DNA of 64,000 nt from positions 124,001-188,000 of the forward strand of contig CAMHMZ010000001.1 in assembly GCA_946186375.1 (NCBI GenBank), read 5' to 3'. The position numbers and the translations under genes are program-made. This stretch comes from an uncultured Clostridia bacterium (GTDB lineage Bacteria > Bacillota > Clostridia > Oscillospirales > Oscillospiraceae). The notes beneath the pieces were generated by a model. It saw nothing but the letters and a program-made list of their open reading frames with translations, was not told the origin of the DNA and searched no databases. Below are positions 1 to 8,502 of the stretch, in pieces. Each line of letters opens with the position of its first letter. Positions within the stretch are counted from its first letter, which is position 1.

Positions 1-28
1 AGACGCTGGAAGGGAAGGGAATAGAAAG

Positions 29-757
29 ATGACTTATGTGATGTCAGATATCCACGGAAACCTGGAGCAGTTCAATTCGATTCTGAAGCAGATCGAGCTC
101 AAGCCGGAAGACACGCTGTACATCGCAGGCGACGTCATTGACCGGCATCCGGACGGGATCAAGATCCTGAAGAAGATCATGAAGATGCCGAATGCAAAAA
201 TGCTTCTGGGAAATCACGAGTACATGATGATCAACGCGATTTACCCAGGAACACTTCCGTGGGAATACTACAGGAGCTCAGATGATATAAGCATCTGGTA
301 CAGAAATGGCGGAGGTGTCACGAACTACGCTTTCAAAAAGCAGAAGAACGAGGACAAGCAGAAGATTTTCGAGTACCTCCTGTTTCTGCCGACACACTAT
401 GATCTGGAGATTGACGGACAAAAGTGGCAGATCGTCCACTCAGCGCCGGAAGACTGTATGACATGGCGAGATTGGATGAAATACAGCAGCAAGCTCGAGT
501 TCAGTGTTTGGAAGAGGAACTTTGATTTCGATCTGATTCCTGACGGCAGGAAAGTGATCTTCGGTCATATGCCGACATATTTGTACCGGTCAGATCAGAG
601 CGGGCCCTTGTCTATCTGGCGCTGTCCGAACGGGAAGGTGATCGGGATCGATTGCGGCTCTGGCTTCCCGAATCCAGGCGATGCGCAGGACTTTCCTTAT
701 GTGGGTCGTCTTGCCTGCCTGCGTCTGGAAGACATGAAAGAGTTTTATGGGCGCTAG
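29..757 (+). CDS. Calcineurin-like metallophosphoesterase (PPP family)
   Basis: Probable cytoplasmic two-metal phosphoesterase of the PPP (bacterial Ser/Thr phosphatase or Ap4A hydrolase-like) type. The metal-binding signature is complete: DIHGN near residue 7, GDVIDR at 34-39, GNHE at 61-64, a later IVHSAPE histidine and a GHMPT histidine. At 242 residues it has the usual length of PrpA/ApaH-like enzymes. The ATG follows a GGAAGGGAA-type ribosome binding site. It is the first gene in the window and its upstream context is not visible. The fold and chemistry are secure; the substrate (phosphoprotein or dinucleotide) cannot be told from sequence. A second, only distantly similar phosphoesterase lies at 5335. 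Confidence 0.85.
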   Translation: MTYVMSDIHGNLEQFNSILKQIELKPEDTLYIAGDVIDRHPDGIKILKKIMKMPNAKMLLGNHEYMMINAIYPGTLPWEYYRSSDDISIWYRNGGGVTNYAFKKQKNEDKQKIFEYLLFLPTHYDLEIDGQKWQIVHSAPEDCMTWRDWMKYSSKLEFSVWKRNFDFDLIPDGRKVIFGHMPTYLYRSDQSGPLSIWRCPNGKVIGIDCGSGFPNPGDAQDFPYVGRLACLRLEDMKEFYGR

Positions 758-961
758 GCCGTTGCGAGTCTTGCAATAGTTGGAACAAATCGAGTTCATA
801 TATGCTGTTTACTTGATCGTTACTTGACTGTATTTTTGGTAATTCACAAATTCGTTCAATAAATCGCGCAAAACATAAAGGCCTGTTCACTTTTGCATTG
901 AAAAAAGTTCCATTTCTAATTTGCCGGCCATTTGCTGGCGTCGACAAAAATCGACACCCAG

Positions 962-996
962 AAAGCTCCGCTGCAGAAATTTGTAGCGGAGCTTTT
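962..996 (+). terminator. Rho-independent terminator
   Basis: AAAGCTCCGCT and AGCGGAGCTTTT form an 11-bp stem around a 12-nt loop. The A-rich left flank means it could act in both directions. It separates the phosphoesterase from the helicase-recA block. Confidence 0.75.
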
Positions 997-1067
997 GGTA
1001 TATCTGAAATTGCGCGCGAATGCGCAGAAAAAATATGAAGAAATTTGATGTTTGGCCACTTTTAGGG

Positions 1068-1096
1068 CTGACAAACAGGACTGAATATAGTAAAAT
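1068..1096 (+). promoter_or_regulatory. Promoter of the helicase-recA block
   Basis: CTGACA, a 17-nt spacer and TAAAAT preceded by G. It matches the G-TAAWAW type seen across this window. It lies inside the N-terminal extension proposed by the ORF track, which favours the internal ATG at 1149 as the real start. Confidence 0.55.
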
Positions 1097-1148
1097 AAGA
1101 TATGCAAAAAAGAGCGGCAAAAGGCCGGAAGAGGTGAGAAAACATTTC

Positions 1149-3071
1149 ATGAATCCATACTTGGAAAAACTGAATCCTGAGCAATACGCTGCGGCTACGC
1201 ACATGGATGGGCCGCTGCTGATCATAGCCGGAGCGGGAAGTGGTAAGACGCATACGCTGATTGGACGCGTGATCAACTTGGTCGAGCATGACGTGGCACC
1301 GGAGTCCATCCTTCTGCTTACGTTCACAAACAAGGCGGCAGATGAGATGAAAAGCCGCGCTGTTGCTGCTTCTGATAAGAGATGCGGGAAGATTATGGCA
1401 TGTACGTATCATTCATTCTGTGCGGCCATGCTGCGCCGATATGCAGAACATATCGGATATAAGCGGAACTTCACGATCCTTTCGTCTCCGGAGATGGAAG
1501 ATGCGATCAAGTTCGTGAAAGCGAAAGCCGGAGATAAATACAAGAAACTTAGAGGCTTCCCTCCAACGAAGGCAATTGCGTCTATCATTTCCGGTGCTGT
1601 AAATACCATGCGGACGATACCTGATTATATGAGGGAAACTGCTTCAAAATATGAAGGCTTCTCGTTGGAAGTGGAGCAGATAGCGAAAGGGTACACGGTA
1701 TATAAACGCGAGAGAAACATGATGGACTTCGACGACCTGCTCGTACAGTTTGCCAAGCTATTGGAGACAGACGAGAGGGCGAGAAAGCAAATCTCCGATA
1801 CGTATCGATACATCATGGTAGACGAGTATCAGGACACGAACGCGCTGCAGGAAAAGATCGTTATGCTGCTGAGGAAAGACTGTGACAATCTCGCCGTCGT
1901 TGGAGACGACGCGCAGTCCATTTATGCATTCAGGGGTGCAGATATCAACATCATCCTGAGCTTCAAAGATAAGATGCCAGGATGTGAGACCGTAAACCTC
2001 GTAACGAACTATCGCTCAAACGATGAAATCGTGCAATTGTCGAACCAGAGCATCAACATCCACAAAGTAAAGGGTTTTGATAAGCATATGCACGGCACAT
2101 ATGAGGCAGGCAGAAAGCCGGTTGTGATCAGAACGGACAACGAGAACGAAGAGTCTTCGACAGTTTTCAACATGATCAAGACGTTTCACCGCCAAGGTGT
2201 CGAATTTAGAGATATGGCTGTTATGGCCAGGTCATCGTCGAGCATGTACCGCTTGGAGTCACTGCTGACGGAAGACGGGATCTCATACGAGAAATACGGC
2301 GGACTCAAATTCCTTGAGCATACGTGTATCAGAGACGTACTGGCTTATATTCGTTGTTTAACGAACCCGAGCGATCAGCTTTCTTGGTTTAGGGTCATGA
2401 AGCTTCATCCTGGGATCGGTGATACATACGCCGGAAGGGTGTCGGAAGACTGTGTAACTAGCCGACGCTTCCTGACGGGATCAAAGCACATCAAAAAGTC
2501 ATTCAAAGACGAGCTGCTGCTTCTGTCCAATTTCATGGAAGAAGCGGCTGGCCTGGAATTTAAAGAACAGCTCGATAAAACGATCAAGTTCTACTTGGCG
2601 CTCAGGAAGCGTTGCATCAGCATAGCCGACCTGGAAGACGAAAGCACCAGGACAAACATGGTGCACGAACTGGAGGAGGACAAGCAGACGCTGTCTTTGC
2701 TTCCAACGATCACGGAGAAGTACAAGACGGCCGCAGCATTTCTTGACGCGATCACGCTGGATGTGACCGTCAACCCGAACAGTGGTGGCGCGGATCCGCT
2801 GGTACTCACGACGATTCACTCTGCAAAGGGCTTGGAGTGGAAGATCGTATTTATTTTAAGCTGTATGGACGGCCTATTCCCGCACGAATGCATGCCGGGA
2901 AGCGACGAAGAAGGCGAAGAACTTCGCTGTTTCTATGTGGCTATGACCAGGGCAAAAGAAAACCTGTATATCATGGTTCCGTCCTCGGCGATCATAAACG
3001 GGAAGTATACAAGAGGCTATCAGACGAGGTTCCTCGATGAGTGCGAGGATTTCTACAGGGATCAATATTAA
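1149..3071 (+). CDS. UvrD/PcrA-like ATP-dependent 3'-5' DNA helicase
   Basis: Superfamily 1A helicase of 640 residues. The motifs run in the expected order: AGAGSGKT (Walker A) at 27-34, TFTNKAADEM (Ia), VDEYQDTN (II) near 224, GDDAQSIYAFRGA (III), TIHSAKGLEW (V) and VAMTRAKENLYI (VI). It is somewhat shorter than PcrA (about 720-740 residues) and lacks the usual long C-terminal tail, so it may be a UvrD paralogue rather than the essential PcrA. The ATG at 1149 is chosen over 1020 because a promoter lies between them and GAGGTGAG precedes it. recA follows after 22 bp, which suggests cotranscription in DNA repair or recombination. Confidence 0.88.
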   Translation: MNPYLEKLNPEQYAAATHMDGPLLIIAGAGSGKTHTLIGRVINLVEHDVAPESILLLTFTNKAADEMKSRAVAASDKRCGKIMACTYHSFCAAMLRRYAEHIGYKRNFTILSSPEMEDAIKFVKAKAGDKYKKLRGFPPTKAIASIISGAVNTMRTIPDYMRETASKYEGFSLEVEQIAKGYTVYKRERNMMDFDDLLVQFAKLLETDERARKQISDTYRYIMVDEYQDTNALQEKIVMLLRKDCDNLAVVGDDAQSIYAFRGADINIILSFKDKMPGCETVNLVTNYRSNDEIVQLSNQSINIHKVKGFDKHMHGTYEAGRKPVVIRTDNENEESSTVFNMIKTFHRQGVEFRDMAVMARSSSSMYRLESLLTEDGISYEKYGGLKFLEHTCIRDVLAYIRCLTNPSDQLSWFRVMKLHPGIGDTYAGRVSEDCVTSRRFLTGSKHIKKSFKDELLLLSNFMEEAAGLEFKEQLDKTIKFYLALRKRCISIADLEDESTRTNMVHELEEDKQTLSLLPTITEKYKTAAAFLDAITLDVTVNPNSGGADPLVLTTIHSAKGLEWKIVFILSCMDGLFPHECMPGSDEEGEELRCFYVAMTRAKENLYIMVPSSAIINGKYTRGYQTRFLDECEDFYRDQY

Positions 3072-3093
3072 TGTTTTGGAGGTTCAATAAAGA

Positions 3094-4137
3094 ATGGCAG
3101 TTAAAAACAGCAAAAGTGAAGAGAGCAAGAGCGTAAACAAAACCGGTACTATGTCGGAAGAGAAGAAGAAAGCACTGGAATACGCGCTGGCGAAGATCGA
3201 GAAAGACTACGGCAAGGGTACGATCATGCGACTTGGCGATGATATCGCCGTGAATGTAGACGCGCTGTCTACGGGCTCGCTGACGCTGGATATGGCGCTT
3301 GGCATTGGTGGCGTTCCCAAGGGCCGTATCGTGGAGATCTATGGTCCTGAAGCGTCAGGAAAGACGACTCTGGCCCTTCACATCGTAGCTTCTTCTCAGA
3401 GGGGTGGCGGTACTGCTGCGTATATTGATGTGGAACATGCGCTTGAGCCTGCTTATGCGAGAGCTCTTGGCGTAAATATCGACGATCTGCTGATCTCTCA
3501 GCCGGATACTGGTGAACAGGCTTTGGATATCACAGAATCGCTGATCCGGTCTGGAGCAGTGGATGTCGTTGTGGTGGACTCGGTGGCGGCGCTGATTCCG
3601 AGGTCGGAGCTCGATGGTGAGATTGGCGATGCGACAGTAGGTGTGTTGGCGCGGTTGATGAGTCAGGCGATGCGCCGCCTGGCCGGTGCCATCTCCAAGA
3701 ACAACGCCACGGTGATCTTCATCAACCAGCTCCGTCAGAAGATCGGCGTCATGTACGGAAACCCGGAGACCACGCCTGGCGGAATGGCTCTGAAATACTA
3801 CTCGAGCGTGCGCCTTGACGTGCGCAAAGTAGAGACGCTTAAGGTAGGCGGGGAAGTGGTCGGCGCGCACACGCGCGTAAAGGTCGTAAAGAACAAAGTC
3901 GCGCCTCCGTTCAAGGAAGCCGAGTTCGATATCATCTACGGTGAAGGCATCTCGAAGGCCGGCGAGATCGTCGACGCTGCGGTAAAGCTCGGGATCATCG
4001 ACAAAGGCGGTGCCTGGTATACGGTGGAAGGACAGAGGCTTCAGGGAAGAGACGCTGTAAAGCAGTACCTTCTGGATAATCCGGAGATCAGCGACGTTGT
4101 CGAGCAGAAAATTCGGGAGGCTCGCTCTGCAAAGTAA
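3094..4137 (+). CDS. recA: Recombinase RecA
   Basis: Full-length RecA, 347 residues, catalysing homologous pairing and strand exchange and acting as SOS co-protease. The Walker A motif GPEASGKT is at 84-91, followed by the [21 protein letters not shown]-type core (quoted in part), the loop 2 region with [22 protein letters not shown]-like sequence, and the KGGAWY segment in the C-terminal domain. The start follows TTGGAGGTT. No CGAACNNNNGTTCG LexA box was found by eye just upstream, so SOS control, if any, would act from further upstream. It is the best phylogenetic marker in the window. Confidence 0.99.
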   Translation: MAVKNSKSEESKSVNKTGTMSEEKKKALEYALAKIEKDYGKGTIMRLGDDIAVNVDALSTGSLTLDMALGIGGVPKGRIVEIYGPEASGKTTLALHIVASSQRGGGTAAYIDVEHALEPAYARALGVNIDDLLISQPDTGEQALDITESLIRSGAVDVVVVDSVAALIPRSELDGEIGDATVGVLARLMSQAMRRLAGAISKNNATVIFINQLRQKIGVMYGNPETTPGGMALKYYSSVRLDVRKVETLKVGGEVVGAHTRVKVVKNKVAPPFKEAEFDIIYGEGISKAGEIVDAAVKLGIIDKGGAWYTVEGQRLQGRDAVKQYLLDNPEISDVVEQKIREARSAK

Positions 4138-4223
4138 GCCAAAACCGCTTCTTTGCAGCGTCCATATGTTGACAAAAATGCGCCAAAGTTGCAAAACTTC
4201 TTCGTTGATTTGGGAAAGTGGTG

Positions 4224-4544
4224 ATGATTTTGACGCAAGCAAAATATACAGAGGCGGTCGGATTACTGAGTAATATCAGCACGAGGAAGACAGGCGGGAA
4301 AGAGATCCTGGATGTTACATTCATTGCTGAAGGCCGCGCTCGATTCGTGAAGGAACCGATAGGCACGAAGAAAGTGCCTGTAAAAATCGGTTCGCTCACA
4401 TTGTGGCACAAGAATGTGCCGATTCTGTCCGGTTTGGAACCAGGAAACAAACTTACGGTGATATACGAAACCGAGAACCCTAAAAACGCGTATATCGCTG
4501 AGAACCGCGAGGTCACCGCTGGAGAGAAAGGCGGCGACAAGTGA
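4224..4544 (+). CDS. Hypothetical small beta-rich protein
   Basis: 106-residue protein with no family I recognise. It has alternating hydrophobic segments (LDVTFIAEG, VPVKIGSLTLW, NKLTVIYE) suggesting a small beta barrel and ends in a charged tail (EKGGDK). An OB-like fold is possible but is only a guess. GTG codons at 4218 and 4221 and an ATG at 4224 compete as starts; ATG is chosen. It is 86 bp downstream of recA on the same strand, so it could be part of the same transcript. Confidence 0.55.
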   Translation: MILTQAKYTEAVGLLSNISTRKTGGKEILDVTFIAEGRARFVKEPIGTKKVPVKIGSLTLWHKNVPILSGLEPGNKLTVIYETENPKNAYIAENREVTAGEKGGDK

Positions 4545-4640
4545 TGTTCAGAACATTCTTCAGGCGGCAATACTACGTCTGGAACGCGCTGGCGACTAGC
4601 TGGATGGCAAAACAACACTGAAAATCAGGAGGTGGCGTGC

Positions 4641-5271
4641 ATGTTTAAGACCACACAGCTCATAGCGGAGCATTTCAAGGAGAAAAACCTGAAATTTTTC
4701 CTTGGTGAAAGAGACGGCCATTCCGCCGTGGAGATGTATGCCACTACTGAAGTTGGCAGGCGCTTTTTCATCCGCTTCATTACAGACAGAGATGCAGGAG
4801 CAAACATGAATCAGGTTTTGATCAGAGTTTTCGATTTCGCGGACATTGTGCCAAGAAGCAGAGAAATAGCTGTTCTGCGCGCCTGCAACGATATGAACAA
4901 CAGCGCGGCATATCTGCGTTTTTTCGATCAATAACGATAACGAAGTATATGCTTCCTCGTGGCTTTTGGACAACGTTTCGGACGAATCAGTCGGAGAGGC
5001 ATGTTTCGAAATGTTCTGTCGGATTTGTGCGGCAATCGAAGCTGCGATCCCGCGTTTTGCGAGGGCCATATACGGCGAGGATGAGGATGAGCACGCGGAG
5101 GAAGAAGCGGAACTGATGCGCAAGGCGGAAGTTATTCGGATGATCTGCGAATTGCAGAGGAACCCAATCAGGATTGACCTCACCGAATACCCTTCCGATG
5201 AAGACGAAGCGGAACAAGAAGAGCCGGGCGAAACCGAGGATGAAGGATTTCCGGAAGACGATTCAGATTAA
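4641..5271 (+). pseudogene. YbjN-like protein split by a frameshift
   Basis: Two ORFs in different frames read as one protein. The first (ATG 4641, AGGAGGTG six bases upstream) ends at 4934 with CNDMNNSAAYLRF. The second (track 4966-5271) continues as NDNEVYASSWLLDNVSDESV and then GEACFEMFCRICAAIEAAIP. Joined by a +1 shift at the T6 run 4919-4924 they give about 210 residues with the layout of YbjN-type proteins (N-D-x-N motif, RFS strand, then a C-terminal helix), ending in an acidic tail. It may be a real mutation, a homopolymer sequencing error or programmed slippage; the second half has no ribosome binding site of its own. The family assignment is by pattern only. Confidence 0.55.
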
Positions 5272-5296
5272 CAAAACGACCGGTCGTCCGGTTTTG
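5272..5296 (+). terminator. Possible weak hairpin terminator
   Basis: CAAAA..CCGG and CCGGTTTTG pair around TCGT with a three-base bulge, directly after the stop codon of the YbjN-like gene. There is no long T-run, so termination is uncertain. Confidence 0.35.
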
Positions 5297-5334
5297 CCTT
5301 TGTTCCGCATAACACAAAGAAAGGATTTTTTGCA

Positions 5335-5955
5335 ATGCGAAATTTTTACATAGCGGATCTGCATATCGGGCATAGCAACGCGATTCGATTCGATCGAAGG
5401 CCGTTTTCTTCTACAGGGGAAATGCAGAACGAGATTGCAAAGCTTTGGAACGAGACGGTACGTGCAGACGACACTGTTTACATCATTGGCGATTTCATCA
5501 TGGCGAAAGAGTCAGAGTGGCCAAGGATCCTGAAAGAGATGTCTCTGAGCGGGAAACTTGTTCTGATCAGAGGAAACCACGACCCGAGAGGCTTCAGTAA
5601 AGAAACGCGTAGTTTCTTCCATGAAATTTCAGACTACAAAGAGATCAAAGATGGTGATAGAACCGTCATCATGAGTCACTACCCGATGCCGTTTCACAAG
5701 CGGGCATACAGTCCGAATGTTTGGATGGTATATGGTCATGTGCATTTGTCGCGGGAGGCCGCGCTCATGGAGCGCCTCAGGAAAGAAATGCGTCACGACC
5801 AGGAACATCCTCATGATAATAGAGGACAGTGGCTGAACGCTGGCTGCATGCTCCCATGGGTAGGCTACAGACCGAGAACACTGGATGAACTGATCGCCGG
5901 AGAAGAGCCGTACATAGAGGCCGGCTTGGATTGGCTAATCAAGCCAAGAGATTGA
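5335..5955 (+). CDS. Metallophosphoesterase
   Basis: 206-residue calcineurin-like phosphoesterase. Visible metal ligands are ADLHIGH at the N-terminus, IGDF near 55, IRGNHD near 80, SHYP and YGHVH. This is the compact group often annotated as metallophosphatase family protein; its substrate is unknown and could be a small phosphodiester or an RNA end. AAAGGA precedes the ATG. It is followed after 15 bp by a hypothetical gene, probably cotranscribed. Confidence 0.8.
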   Translation: MRNFYIADLHIGHSNAIRFDRRPFSSTGEMQNEIAKLWNETVRADDTVYIIGDFIMAKESEWPRILKEMSLSGKLVLIRGNHDPRGFSKETRSFFHEISDYKEIKDGDRTVIMSHYPMPFHKRAYSPNVWMVYGHVHLSREAALMERLRKEMRHDQEHPHDNRGQWLNAGCMLPWVGYRPRTLDELIAGEEPYIEAGLDWLIKPRD

Positions 5956-5970
5956 GAGAAGGAGTATATC

Positions 5971-6525
5971 ATGCCTATGTTGAGCAATAGCAGCAGCATT
6001 AAGCTGCCAATGGAAGAAATCGAACGTATGTTTGAGGTCATGGGCTTTAAGAAAGTCCTTGAAAAAGGTGCGAGCTTAGAAGTTCCACCGGTAAATATGA
6101 AGGGCACGCCAGAAAGCGGCGCGTTTGCAGAATACGACAAGCTGGTTGCAGACCTAAGAGAAAATGCGGAATGGGTGGGAGACAACAACTACGAAGTCCC
6201 AATCATGCTGTACGACAACCTCCTTGCCGCGGCCAACGCTATCGAAAAGCTAAAATCTTTAGCGGAGAATGGAGCCAGCGCGGTGGATACCGGCAAGCGG
6301 CTCTCGTCTGTTGTAGCCTTGGCGGGCCAGATGGCGACAGAGAACGAGGACGCGCTGGAGGCAGCGTGCTCCTGGATAGCCTCGCATTGCGATGAGGAAC
6401 TCTTGGTTTCTGCGTTTGGCAGGCCGACCGTCGGCGAAAGTCGTGTGGATCAGCTAAAACGCGTTTTTGTAAGCAGGGCGAAAGAATGCGCACATAGTGG
6501 TGACAAAGATGGAACAGATTCTTAG
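5971..6525 (+). CDS. Hypothetical protein
   Basis: 184 residues, soluble, mostly helical by eye, with no signal peptide or family motif that I recognise. GAAGGAG lies 8 bp ahead of the ATG. The N-terminus reads MPMLSNSSSIKLPMEEIERM and the middle is rich in Ala/Leu/Glu helices. It lies in a short operon with the phosphoesterase and overlaps the next small gene. Confidence 0.55.
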   Translation: MPMLSNSSSIKLPMEEIERMFEVMGFKKVLEKGASLEVPPVNMKGTPESGAFAEYDKLVADLRENAEWVGDNNYEVPIMLYDNLLAAANAIEKLKSLAENGASAVDTGKRLSSVVALAGQMATENEDALEAACSWIASHCDEELLVSAFGRPTVGESRVDQLKRVFVSRAKECAHSGDKDGTDS

Positions 6526-6730
6526 TACAATTCAAGAAGCAGTACATAGCGGGGCGTCATTTCTGATTGGGATGATTGTAGGCTCTGTATTTGCGTGTAT
6601 TCGTATGCTGCATTATAGAGATGATCTGGCTGAAGATGGAATCCGTGTTGGGTTAAGACGGTCTGGCCAAAAGAGACTGGATAGGAAGCACGCACACGAA
6701 AAGCCTGCTCCGCAGCATGTGCAAAAATAA
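6509..6730 (+). CDS. Small single-pass membrane protein
   Basis: 73 residues from ATG 6509 (GTG 6497 and 6500 are alternatives). One hydrophobic segment, SFLIGMIVGSVFACIRM, is followed by a basic cytoplasmic-like tail ending HEKPAPQHVQK. It overlaps the upstream gene by 17 bp, as expected for translational coupling, and a strong hairpin follows its stop. No family is recognised; a spurious ORF cannot be excluded. Confidence 0.4.
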   Translation: MEQILSTIQEAVHSGASFLIGMIVGSVFACIRMLHYRDDLAEDGIRVGLRRSGQKRLDRKHAHEKPAPQHVQK

Positions 6731-6732
6731 CA

Positions 6733-6758
6733 GGCTATATCGCCACAGCGATATAGCC
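6733..6758 (+). terminator. Hairpin terminator-like
   Basis: Perfect 11-bp stem, GGCTATATCGC / GCGATATAGCC around CACA, immediately after the stop codon at 6730. It is followed by only two T residues, so it may be a transcript-end stabiliser rather than an intrinsic terminator. Confidence 0.5.
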
Positions 6759-6832
6759 TTCATGTTCGGATGGGAACAAACGCCAATTCAAAACGTCATA
6801 AGAAAAAACAAAGTCAAAAGGGAGTGTTTTAC

Positions 6833-8401
6833 ATGAAAAAGCTTATCAGTATTCTGCTTGTAGCAGTTATGGTTTTCTCGCTGGCCGCATGTGGCCACAA
6901 TACCGTTCCAAGTGAAGATCCGCAAGAAGAAGCGGAAGTGGAAACGCCGGCGCCGGAAGTAGATCCGACGGACGAGCCGCAGGAAACCGAAGTAGCGGAA
7001 GAAACCGCCTCGCCTGAGGACGAGAAGGAAGAGGAAACACCTGTTCCTGATGAAAAGGAAAGTGAAAACGAAGAGGTGGAGGAGACGCCCGAACCGTCTT
7101 CAGAGCCGACGCCGACTGTGACCGAAACGCCGGCGCCCACCGCCACTCCGACTCCGGCCGCGACAGAGCAACCGGGAGAAGTAATCATTGAAGATCCTCA
7201 GGAGACAGAAGCTCTGTCAGAAATCGTCAACGCAAAAGATGATTCAGAAGGAAAGACCGTCAAGAAGAAAGCTGGCCTTAACGGTTTCACCGCCTCGACG
7301 CTCAGTGAGATGTTTTCCGGGCTTGGCCAAAAGAACCGCGTCTACTCTCCGATGAACGTATATCTGGCTCTCGCCATGCTTGCCGATGTAACAGACGGCG
7401 AGACCCGCGAACAAATCCTCGACGTTCTTGGTCAGAGTGATATCGATGCGCTGCACAAAGAAGCGAGAAAGCTCATCAAGAACAATACGCTGGAAGCTGA
7501 GGAAAACAGCGACTTTCCGAAAGCTGTCATTCTTCCTGCGGCTTCATTCTGGCTCAGAGATGGAGTGGAATACAACAGCAAGACTCTGAAAAAGCTGGAA
7601 GACAACTATGACGCTTCTGCGTTTTCAGGTAAAATGGGTTCTCCGGAGTATTCACAGCAGCTGCGTGACTGGGTCAATGAAAAGACCAACAAGCTTCTGG
7701 AGAAGCAGGCAAGCGGCTTGGGGTTTGATGCAGATCAGTTAATGGCCCTGGTCACAACGCTTTACTTCAAAGCAAACTGGTCAGAGAGCTTTGCCGAGTC
7801 AGCCACAAATGATGATGTGTTCCATGGCGCTGCTAAGAAAGAGACTGTGCCGTTTATGCACAAGACCGAGAGTGTCCAGTATTATCGTGGAGAGAATTTT
7901 GCTGCGATCTGCATCAACATGAACAGCGGAGCGGATATGTGGTTCTTACTTCCGGATGAAGGAAGCTCCATTGACGATCTGATGAAGTCAGATGAAGCCA
8001 TCAAGCTTCTCACATCGAGCAAGGTACGTGACGACTGCGAGTATAAGCGTGTTAAGATGTCCATTCCGAAGTTTGACGTAGACTCGGACATGGATCTCTG
8101 TGCCATGTTCGCGAAGCTCGGTGTGACGGACGTTTTTGATCCGGCAAAGGCCGATTTCTCTCCGCTCACAGATATTGAAGAGCTCGCCGTAACAGACATC
8201 GAACACGCCGCGCGCGTGAAGATCGACGAAGAAGGCTGCGAAGCTGCGGCTTTCACCGTGATCGCTGTAAAGGCGACCGGCCTGTTCAAACCTGAAGAGC
8301 CTATCGAATTCAACGTCGACCGCCCGTTCTTCTTTGCGGTGACCGGTCCTGAAAGCGATCTACTCTTCACCGGCGCAGTGAATACGATTGCAGGAAAATA
8401 A
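6833..8401 (+). CDS. Serpin (serine protease inhibitor) lipoprotein
   Basis: Secreted, lipid-anchored inhibitory serpin of 522 residues. The ATG at 6833 follows AAAAGGGAG; the track's upstream start has no such site. The signal peptide ends in the lipobox LAAC (Cys20). A Glu/Pro/Thr-rich linker of about 100 residues spans the wall, then a full serpin fold follows: TTLYFKANW, the inhibitory hinge EEGCEAAAFTVI, and the C-terminal FNVDRPFFFAVTG. Counting from the hinge Gly as P15 places the scissile bond near KAT-GLF, which suggests an elastase-like target, though the loop length makes this approximate. Gut Firmicutes and Bifidobacterium serpins block neutrophil and pancreatic proteases; a similar role on host or competitor proteases is inferred. 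Confidence 0.95.
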   Translation: MKKLISILLVAVMVFSLAACGHNTVPSEDPQEEAEVETPAPEVDPTDEPQETEVAEETASPEDEKEEETPVPDEKESENEEVEETPEPSSEPTPTVTETPAPTATPTPAATEQPGEVIIEDPQETEALSEIVNAKDDSEGKTVKKKAGLNGFTASTLSEMFSGLGQKNRVYSPMNVYLALAMLADVTDGETREQILDVLGQSDIDALHKEARKLIKNNTLEAEENSDFPKAVILPAASFWLRDGVEYNSKTLKKLEDNYDASAFSGKMGSPEYSQQLRDWVNEKTNKLLEKQASGLGFDADQLMALVTTLYFKANWSESFAESATNDDVFHGAAKKETVPFMHKTESVQYYRGENFAAICINMNSGADMWFLLPDEGSSIDDLMKSDEAIKLLTSSKVRDDCEYKRVKMSIPKFDVDSDMDLCAMFAKLGVTDVFDPAKADFSPLTDIEELAVTDIEHAARVKIDEEGCEAAAFTVIAVKATGLFKPEEPIEFNVDRPFFFAVTGPESDLLFTGAVNTIAGK

Positions 8402-8407
8402 GCAAAA

Positions 8408-8438
8408 GAAAAAGCTGCTCGTTCAGAGCAGCTTTTTT
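8408..8438 (+). terminator. Terminator of the serpin gene
   Basis: AAAAGCTGCTC / GAGCAGCTTTTTT stem-loop directly after the serpin stop codon. Confidence 0.85.
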
Positions 8439-8454
8439 GTTATCAGAGATGAAG

Positions 8455-8484
8455 AAAAAAAGCCGGCTTACTGCCGGCTTTTTT
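8455..8484 (-). terminator. Terminator of the beta-lactamase-like gene
   Basis: AAAAAGCCGGC-TTACT-GCCGGCTTTTTT, A-rich on one side and T-rich on the other, so it can work in both directions. It closes the minus-strand gene at 8503. It is almost identical to the terminator at 9780-9806. Confidence 0.85.
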
Positions 8485-8502
8485 CGCTCCTTTATGGTTC
8501 GC

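Larger units (their letters stand above)
758..1148. other. Intergenic region, 391 bp
   Basis: No convincing gene is present. The stretch holds a strong hairpin terminator at 962-996 and a promoter-like pair at 1068-1096. The ORF track extends the helicase start back to 1020 across both, but that segment has no ribosome binding site and carries the promoter, so it is treated as non-coding. Confidence 0.6.

Noticed and set aside
1020-1148. N-terminal extension of the helicase
   Set aside because: It lacks a ribosome binding site, contains a promoter-like pair, and the protein starting at 1149 aligns with the usual UvrD start.
3072-3093. LexA/SOS box at recA
   Set aside because: No CGAACNNNNGTTCG-like sequence was seen by eye in the short gap or at the upstream promoter.
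3355-4242. 295-residue minus-strand ORF
   Set aside because: Shadow of recA with no recognisable protein features.
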